From: Desulfobulbaceae bacterium
GTDB lineage: Bacteria > Desulfobacterota > Desulfobulbia > Desulfobulbales > Desulfocapsaceae
Assembly: GCA_027067035.1 (NCBI GenBank)
Contig: JAMOMO010000212.1
Location: forward strand, 1 to 11,259
DNA: 11,259 nucleotides
Direction of reading: 5' to 3'
Shown here: piece after piece, positions 6,903 to 11,259 of the stretch
Layout of the letters: every line of letters starts with the position of its first letter
How positions within the stretch are numbered: the stretch's first letter is position 1
Made by a program: the position numbers and the translations under genes
Notes under the pieces: generated by a model
What the model was told of the DNA's origin: nothing
Seen by the model: the letters and a program-made list of their open reading frames with translations, nothing else
Databases searched by the model: none

Positions 6903-6917
6903 TATCATCTGGCGGCA

Positions 6918-8246
6918 ATGAAAAAGCGTAAGGTAAGCTGGAAGGATGTGGTCTCAATCTATGGACCGGGGATTTTTCTTGTTATTGCCGGATTTTACCT
7001 GGCGCAGTATTTTATAAAACCCGCTCCGCCAAAGGACGTGAGAATCGCTGCCGGCCAGGAGACGGGGGCATATTACCAGTTTGCCAATCGTTACGCTGAG
7101 TTCCTGAAAAAAGAAGGTATCACCCTCCATGTCTTAAAGACCGCCGGTTCTGTTGAGAATATCAAGCTGCTCAGTAACGGGGAAGCTGATATCGCGTTTA
7201 TTCAGGGGGGAACCATCCCCCGGGATAATCCCGGCAGGATTGAGGGGCTTGCCAGCCTCTATTACGAGCCCCTCTGGCTTTTTCACAGAAAGGATCTGGA
7301 GTTGACCCGGCTGGCCCGGCTGAAGGGGCTGAAGGTTTCAACGGGGGCTGAAGGTTCCGGAACCTTTGCCCTTGTGCGACAGTTGCTGGAGGAAAACAGG
7401 CTGAATGACGAAAATGTTGATCTGGTGGCGCTCCCGGATGCTGATGCCCTGAAAGGACTCAGTGACGGCAGCCTTGATGCGGCATTTTTTGTTACCCGTC
7501 CGGGGAGCTCTGTGATTACGAAACTCATGGAAAATCCGGATCTGCAGGTTGCAAGTTTTGAGCGGGCAAGCGGCTATGCGAAACGGTTTTACTATCTCTC
7601 CGCCCTGCTCCTTCCTGAAGGATCACAGAATCTTGTTCGCAATATTCCGGATCGTGACATTGAGCTGATTGCGGTTACGGCAAGTCTGGCGGTTGATCCC
7701 GATATCCATCCAGCCATAGTCGATCTGATCATGCAGGCGGCCTATTCGGCACATCATCACTCCGGCTGGTTTGAGGCGGATGAACAGTTTCCCAGTCCAA
7801 GGTACCTGGAACTGCCCTTAAACGATCAGGCGGATCGCTTTTTCAAGCACGGTCCTCCTTTTTTACAGCGCTATCTTCCATTCTGGGCGGCCTCGCTCAT
7901 TGATCGTCTCAAGATAATGCTGCTTCCCCTGGTGATACTGCTGGTTCCCGTCTTTAAGATGATGCCGCCACTGTATCGCTGGCGTATGCGTTCCCGGATC
8001 TTTAAACTCTACGACAGGCTTGATGAGCTTGATCCGGATAAAGAGGAACTGCAGGCCATGGAGGCATCCGAGAGACAGAGACGCCTGGCGGAACTCACCC
8101 TGCTTGATCTGCGTGCCCATGACCTGAAGGTTCCGCTGGCTTTTTCCGATCGTCTTTATCATCTTCGACAGCATATTGAACTGGTGCGGCGGGAGTTGCA
8201 GAAAACCGCTGCAGCGGACTCGCAGTCACACCGGGAGGTAAGCTGA
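6918..8246 (+). CDS. Membrane-anchored TAXI-family TRAP solute-binding protein (orphan)
   Basis: A 442-residue protein. After a short basic N-terminus, residues about 11-33 form a membrane segment without an obvious cleavage site. Residues about 40-300 are a TAXI-type periplasmic binding domain: VRIAAGQETGAYYQFA (41-56), TAGSVENIKLLSNGEADIAFIQGG (75-98), and STGAEGSGTFALVRQLL (141-157). A second membrane segment lies at about 330-349, followed by a basic stretch (YRWRMRSR, 353-360) and a charged, helical, coiled-coil-like cytoplasmic tail to 442. Classic TAXI proteins bind small solutes for a TRAP permease, but none is encoded here. The two anchors and the tail suggest a tethered receptor or a subunit of a transporter or sensor located elsewhere (inference). 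Its stop is only 8 nt from the stop of the convergent minus-strand gene. Confidence 0.85.
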   Translation: MKKRKVSWKDVVSIYGPGIFLVIAGFYLAQYFIKPAPPKDVRIAAGQETGAYYQFANRYAEFLKKEGITLHVLKTAGSVENIKLLSNGEADIAFIQGGTIPRDNPGRIEGLASLYYEPLWLFHRKDLELTRLARLKGLKVSTGAEGSGTFALVRQLLEENRLNDENVDLVALPDADALKGLSDGSLDAAFFVTRPGSSVITKLMENPDLQVASFERASGYAKRFYYLSALLLPEGSQNLVRNIPDRDIELIAVTASLAVDPDIHPAIVDLIMQAAYSAHHHSGWFEADEQFPSPRYLELPLNDQADRFFKHGPPFLQRYLPFWAASLIDRLKIMLLPLVILLVPVFKMMPPLYRWRMRSRIFKLYDRLDELDPDKEELQAMEASERQRRLAELTLLDLRAHDLKVPLAFSDRLYHLRQHIELVRRELQKTAAADSQSHREVS

Positions 8247-8254
8247 TGGTGAGC

Positions 8255-8908
8255 CTAGTTCTTCAACAGTCCTGCAGAGGCCAGCAGGCCTTCAAGGAGT
8301 ACAAAGCGGCCTAAAGAGACCACCGGGCAAGGGAATGATGCCAGGAACAGAGGGTTGTCGCAGAGACCGCCGGAGAGGTAGAGCTTGTCGGGATGTCCTG
8401 CAAAGTTGTAGGCATTCACTGCAATGCCTTTGACGAATTTTGCCACAGCGCTCTCCTCACTTTCCCCTGTGACCACGGCATCAAAGATGTTACTCATGCC
8501 CAGTACACCGCAGGTCACCGAAAAGGATGTCTTCGGTACGGGAATCTCCGAAAAATCAAGGGTATAGTACTTTTCGAGCAGCTCAATGGTGAACCCCATG
8601 GAGGCTCCGCATTCGGCGTTCCAGCCCATGTCTTTGATTTTGCCATCACTGTATTCAACGTATTTGATATCACGGCTGCCACAGTCCAGCAGGGTGAAGG
8701 ATTTCTCCTTGATGAGTTCAAGACCTCCGCGTGCCAGGGCGGTGAGTTCGTTGACATAGTGGCTTGCATAGCGTTTGCCGTTATGGCCTGTGGCTATGTC
8801 AACCCGCATGCCGCGATCAATTGATCTGGTGGCAATGAGTCGTGGCGGGGCATCTGAATCTGTTTCCAGAAGTTTACAGTAGGATGTACCAAAGTCGGCT
8901 AGCAGCAT
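8255..8908 (-). CDS. Compact BadF/BadG/BcrA/HgdC-type ASKHA ATPase (activase)
   Basis: A 217-residue protein of the 2-hydroxyacyl-CoA dehydratase / benzoyl-CoA reductase activase superfamily. The ASKHA nucleotide site is visible: phosphate-1 loop ADFGTSYCK (4-12), phosphate-2 loop LLDCGSRDIK (73-82, equivalent of D-I-G-G-Q-D-x-K), and the adenosine motif YLSGGLCDNPLF (177-188). C100 in the segment following phosphate-2 (NAECGASMG) and C133 in SVTCGVLGMSN match the two cysteines that hold the dimer-bridging [4Fe-4S] cluster in HgdC. Such proteins use ATP to push an electron to very low potential onto a partner. At 217 aa it is shorter than usual (about 255 or more). Start ATG 8908 is preferred: the longer in-frame start at 9109 would overlap the upstream gene by about 185 nt, and GAGGGC (8921-8926) lies upstream with a long 12-nt spacing. 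Last gene of the minus-strand run. Confidence 0.82.
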   Translation of the reverse strand: MLLADFGTSYCKLLETDSDAPPRLIATRSIDRGMRVDIATGHNGKRYASHYVNELTALARGGLELIKEKSFTLLDCGSRDIKYVEYSDGKIKDMGWNAECGASMGFTIELLEKYYTLDFSEIPVPKTSFSVTCGVLGMSNIFDAVVTGESEESAVAKFVKGIAVNAYNFAGHPDKLYLSGGLCDNPLFLASFPCPVVSLGRFVLLEGLLASAGLLKN

Positions 8909-8924
8909 GGTGGTTTGTCGGCCC

Positions 8925-9674
8925 TCAGATTCTGGAGAGTTCAAGAAAAGCCTGAATCTTTGCCTTGGCACTGTTTCCTGCAGTGACATCACAGTCAAGA
9001 TAGAGGGCATAGGGGTGTTTTCCTGCGAGATGGCGGGCCAGTGCGGTCTTGGCGCAGAATGACTGGGCAAAAAATACTGTGGGGATATTCGGGTTGAAAT
9101 GGAGTTCAAGTTCCATATTGTCGGGGGTCTTGTTTTCCATACACCGGGCCCATCCGTAGATATGGGTGGTCTCGGGAAAGAGTTCCAGCAGAGAAAAATC
9201 GCGGGGCGGTACTCCCCAGAATCCCACCGTTGCAGTGCAGGATGGCAGTTCTGTATAGGCCTGTGGCTTTTGAACCGAGGCGGTGACTGCTGCCATTTTC
9301 TGCATCAGCCCCATTTCAGTTCTGCACAGGGGTGTGCCGAAATCTTTTGAGTCGTTGTTTTTTGTCCTGATGACGTCACAGTTGGGCAGGATATCTTCAA
9401 GTACAGTTGCTGTGTGGACTGCGCAGTCACATTTGCCGGCTCCGGTGTCAATGTAGATGAGTTCAGGCTGAACGGCCAGACTGTTTGAGATAACGGTGCG
9501 GAGAATGCCACAGTAGACGCGGGGCAGAAAGGGAGAGGCTGTCTCTATATCAATCCGGCCCTGTGGTTCATCCAGATCGAAGATCTCATATCCCGGTCCG
9601 GAAAGTTTCTTCATCACCGCAAGGGGGGGGACTCCGACAATCCCGGTGCGTACTTTTTTTGTTGTCTGCGGCAT
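8925..9674 (-). CDS. Cysteine-rich protein of unknown family, probable partner of the adjacent ASKHA activase
   Basis: A 249-residue protein I do not recognise. It has nine cysteines: 55, 82, 84, 99, 117, 146, 178, 207 and 228. A GVPP motif occurs twice, at 14-17 (GIVGVPPLAV) and 154-157 (VGFWGVPPRDF), each after a short beta-like stretch. Each is followed further on by a strand and cysteine (IYIDTGAGKCDC, 73-84; VFFAQSFCAKTA, 200-211), which suggests two similar alpha/beta halves. HgdB/BcrC-type dehydratase subunits are also built of repeated alpha/beta domains with cysteine-bound clusters, but they are clearly longer and I cannot align this protein to them. The start ATG shares one base with the lptG stop (TGATG) and has AGGG 6 nt upstream, so translation is coupled to lptG. 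The activase gene follows after 16 nt, which points to a joint redox function (inference). Confidence 0.72.
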   Translation of the reverse strand: MPQTTKKVRTGIVGVPPLAVMKKLSGPGYEIFDLDEPQGRIDIETASPFLPRVYCGILRTVISNSLAVQPELIYIDTGAGKCDCAVHTATVLEDILPNCDVIRTKNNDSKDFGTPLCRTEMGLMQKMAAVTASVQKPQAYTELPSCTATVGFWGVPPRDFSLLELFPETTHIYGWARCMENKTPDNMELELHFNPNIPTVFFAQSFCAKTALARHLAGKHPYALYLDCDVTAGNSAKAKIQAFLELSRI

Positions 9675-10756
9675 CAGGTGCCCTGTTTGTGAAGAAGGGC
9701 AAAGCCGCTGATCCCAAAGATCACATGAATGAGCATTGCAGCAAGCAGGGGTGAGATATAATCCACCCTGGCCAGTGACTGCAAGGCCCCCCATATTCCC
9801 CAGGCGACAAAGGCTATGCCGCAGCTTACAGGAATGGCAACGGAGAGGTCTTTACCCCATTTTTTATAGGATATGAGGAGTACCGGGAGTCCCAGGAAGA
9901 GGAGAGGGATGCCCAGCAGACTGTAGGATATCCTGCTGTAGAAGTTGGTTTCAGCAACGATTGTTTTATTGCGGGTCTCCTGATTGTGCATGGCCTGAAA
10001 AAGTTCAGTGAGTGAGAGTTCTGCCGCATGATATTTCGGGACAAAGAAAAAATCCGGGCTCTCCGGAAAGGGAAACTTCCGGTAGGAGAAGAGGCTGGTG
10101 CTGAAATCGTCGGGGCTGGTTTTCTGCTGGATCTGTCCGTCTATGAGGTGCCATCCCTTGTCACTCCACATTGCTTTATTGGCAGCTATCAGCGTTTCCA
10201 GCTTATGATCTTCGTCCCATTTTGAGTATGAAAAATCAAAGAATACATTCCGGTCGGGATAGGGTTTTCTGAAAGAATAAAACCCCTCTTTTCCCTTGTA
10301 GTAATAGCGGCCGTTGCGGTAGATCCCGAGGGGCACCATGCCTTTGACATCCTCATACCAGATGGCATTGGTGGCTTCAATGGTACGTGGCAGCAGCCAT
10401 TGGGCCATGGTCAGAAAGAGCATGGTGAAGAGTATTGCTCCGATGAGGATGGGATTTACCACTGTGCGCAGATGGATACCACCTGCCATCATTGCCGTGA
10501 GTTCTTTGTTGTGGTTGAGCATTCCAAGGGTGATGACCCCTGAAAGCAGGATCAGGATCGGCCCGAGCATATCAATGATAAAGGGAATGTTCAGCAGGAA
10601 GAATTTAAAGACCAGGCCAATGGATTTTCCCGCCTCCATAAAATTATCAATCTTTTCAAAAAAATCGATGAGGATATAGATGGCGACAAATGCTGCTGCC
10701 ACAACGAAAAAGGTCCGGGCGAACTGGGCCAGAATATAACGATTGAGAAGGGTCAC
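9674..10756 (-). CDS. lptG: LPS export ABC transporter permease LptG (YjgP/YjgQ family)
   Basis: A 360-residue inner-membrane permease that, with LptF and the LptB ATPase, extracts lipopolysaccharide from the inner membrane and passes it to the LptC-LptA bridge. Length fits LptG. Three N-terminal membrane segments (about 9-31, 45-78, 100-122) include NRYILAQFARTFF and YILIDFFEKIDNFMEAG, both typical of the family. A cytoplasmic coupling-helix region HNKELTAMMAGGIHL (82-96) follows segment 2. A periplasmic beta-jellyroll spans about 125-270, then three more segments (about 275-296, 304-325, 335-355). LptF is not next to it in this window. The start is GTG, 5 nt after the crcB stop, with no clear ribosome binding site, so coupling to crcB is likely. 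LptF cannot be fully excluded, but length and N-terminus favour LptG. Confidence 0.9.
   Translation of the reverse strand: MTLLNRYILAQFARTFFVVAAAFVAIYILIDFFEKIDNFMEAGKSIGLVFKFFLLNIPFIIDMLGPILILLSGVITLGMLNHNKELTAMMAGGIHLRTVVNPILIGAILFTMLFLTMAQWLLPRTIEATNAIWYEDVKGMVPLGIYRNGRYYYKGKEGFYSFRKPYPDRNVFFDFSYSKWDEDHKLETLIAANKAMWSDKGWHLIDGQIQQKTSPDDFSTSLFSYRKFPFPESPDFFFVPKYHAAELSLTELFQAMHNQETRNKTIVAETNFYSRISYSLLGIPLLFLGLPVLLISYKKWGKDLSVAIPVSCGIAFVAWGIWGALQSLARVDYISPLLAAMLIHVIFGISGFALLHKQGT
9681..9684 (-). promoter_or_regulatory. Ribosome binding site for the cysteine-rich gene inside the lptG end
   Basis: AGGG on the minus strand, 6 nt before ATG 9674. It supports the short start and the TGATG overlap with lptG, and argues against a start 120 nt further upstream in the same frame. 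Confidence 0.65.
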
Positions 10757-10761
10757 AGGTA

Positions 10762-11142
10762 TTACCAGCGGATGAAGCGATGGGCCAGCAGAAAGCCTAT
10801 GGCCACCATTCCAAGTCCGAAGAAATTTGAGAGGGCAAGATATGTAAATGCTTGAATATGTTCCCCCATTTTAAAGAGCTGCACTGTTTCACGTGCAAAT
10901 GTCGAAAAGGTGGTGAAACCGCCGAGAAGACCGGTGAAGAGGAACAGTCTGAACTCATTGCTGATGGTGATTCTGTCGAACAGTGACCAGAGTATGCCCA
11001 TGAACAGGCATCCGAGCAGATTGGCAAAAAAGGTTCCCGCCGGAAAGCTCTGGGTGTGGTAATCCCCTGCAATTAAGGCAATTAAATACCTGCCAACTGA
11101 TCCGAATGCTCCACCGAGAGCGACTGCGATTATTTTTTCCAT
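10762..11142 (-). CDS. crcB: Fluoride channel CrcB/Fluc
   Basis: A 126-residue membrane protein with four predicted helices that forms a dual-topology dimeric channel expelling fluoride. Family signatures are GGAFGSVGRY (10-19), PAGTFFANLLGC (34-45) with the conserved Asn at 41, and GLLGGFTTFSTFARE (71-85), which contains the phenylalanines and central sodium site of Fluc channels. Length is typical. The start ATG has only a weak GGG directly in front of it. lptG follows after 5 nt, so crcB probably leads the four-gene minus-strand unit. I see no fluoride riboswitch in the available upstream sequence. Confidence 0.96.
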   Translation of the reverse strand: MEKIIAVALGGAFGSVGRYLIALIAGDYHTQSFPAGTFFANLLGCLFMGILWSLFDRITISNEFRLFLFTGLLGGFTTFSTFARETVQLFKMGEHIQAFTYLALSNFFGLGMVAIGFLLAHRFIRW

Positions 11143-11162
11143 CCCGTTTGAGATTTCATTGA

Positions 11163-11191
11163 AATAGGGTATGTTTCCATGGTTGTATCAA
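11163..11191 (-). promoter_or_regulatory. Candidate promoter for crcB and the downstream minus-strand genes
   Basis: On the minus strand TTGATA (11191-11186) is followed after 17 nt by CCTATT (11168-11163), about 20 nt before the crcB start. The -35 matches well (5 of 6), the -10 poorly (3 of 6). It would lie across the start of the possible divergent gene at 11171, so only one of the two may be real. Confidence 0.25.
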
Positions 11192-11259
11192 GCAGTAGGT
11201 AACATCATCGCTGAGGAACGTCAAGTAGAAGGCGTGGTTCGGAAAAGAAGAGGTACTAT
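11171..11259 (+). CDS. Possible start of a divergent gene, cut by the window edge
   Basis: From ATG 11171 the frame stays open to the window end (29 codons), after an in-frame TAG shortly upstream. The peptide begins MFPWLYQAVGNIIAEERQ and continues with a basic stretch (VVRKRRGT). Composition looks protein-like, but no family is recognised and the only upstream signal is a weak AGGGT. The opposite strand is also open in the same codon register, ending at TGA 11158-11156, so a minus-strand gene end is the alternative. Confidence 0.25.
   Translation, partial: MFPWLYQAVGNIIAEERQVEGVVRKRRGT

Noticed and set aside
8909..9109. Longer N-terminus for the ASKHA activase
   Set aside because: The extra 67 residues overlap the cysteine-rich gene in another frame and lie before the ASKHA phosphate-1 loop, which starts right after ATG 8908.
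9677..9794. Longer N-terminus for the cysteine-rich protein, starting inside lptG
   Set aside because: The extra 40 residues are antisense-free but out-of-frame lptG sequence; ATG 9674 has AGGG at 6 nt and a classical TGATG coupling.
11194..11213. Fluoride-riboswitch-like string upstream of crcB (minus strand CGATGATGTTACCTACTG)
   Set aside because: It resembles the 3' part of the crcB motif, but the 5' half (GGxGATG with its closing CGCC-type stem and the AAAC link) is not found in the sequence in front of it, and no pseudoknot partner is seen.
1..11259. CRISPR arrays, insertion sequences, prophage or tRNA/rRNA genes
   Set aside because: I saw no regularly spaced repeats, no transposase or integrase reading frames and no tRNA- or rRNA-like sequence; coding style looks even across the window.

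Overview
The window reads as ordinary chromosome from an anaerobic Gram-negative bacterium, most likely a Desulfobacterota (former Deltaproteobacteria) sulfur- or sulfate-metabolising lineage related to Desulfobulbales. The reasons are the ispG-like tail followed by proS and a RelA/SpoT gene, a lipopolysaccharide export permease (so an outer membrane), a ferredoxin-nitroreductase fusion, and an oxygen-sensitive-type ASKHA activase. The lineage call is inference from gene content; base composition looks balanced, near half G+C by eye. No mobile elements, CRISPR arrays, rRNA or tRNA genes were seen.

Layout. (1) 1-4017, plus strand: the last codons of a probable IspG, then proline-tRNA ligase (proS), then a full-length RelA/SpoT-type (p)ppGpp enzyme whose hydrolase site looks broken while the synthetase site looks intact. 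(2) 4104-4852, plus strand: an orphan Phd/YefM-type antitoxin-like protein 11 nt upstream of a zinc-ribbon + Smr-domain protein. (3) 4959-5860, plus strand: a secreted FKBP/Mip-type prolyl isomerase, followed after 29 nt by an unlisted 50-residue protein that is about half lysine and carries a cysteine cluster; a strong intrinsic terminator closes this unit at 5877-5912. (4) 6102-8246, plus strand: a two-[4Fe-4S] ferredoxin-nitroreductase fusion, then a membrane-anchored TAXI-type solute-binding protein with no TRAP permease beside it. (5) 11142-8255, minus strand: a tight four-gene run, crcB (fluoride channel), lptG (LPS export permease), a nine-cysteine protein of unknown family, and a compact BadF/HgdC-type ATPase. 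It converges on region 4 with only 8 nt between stop codons. A possible divergent gene start lies at the right edge (11171-11259).

The most interesting element is the pair at 8255-9674: a small ASKHA 'archerase'-type activase with both cluster-ligand cysteines, partnered not with a recognisable HgdB/BcrC-type dehydratase or reductase but with a short cysteine-rich protein showing a twice-repeated GVPP pattern. It could be a previously undescribed ATP-driven low-potential redox pair. The antitoxin-Smr pair, the lysine-rich small protein and the hydrolase-defective RelA/SpoT protein are secondary candidates.
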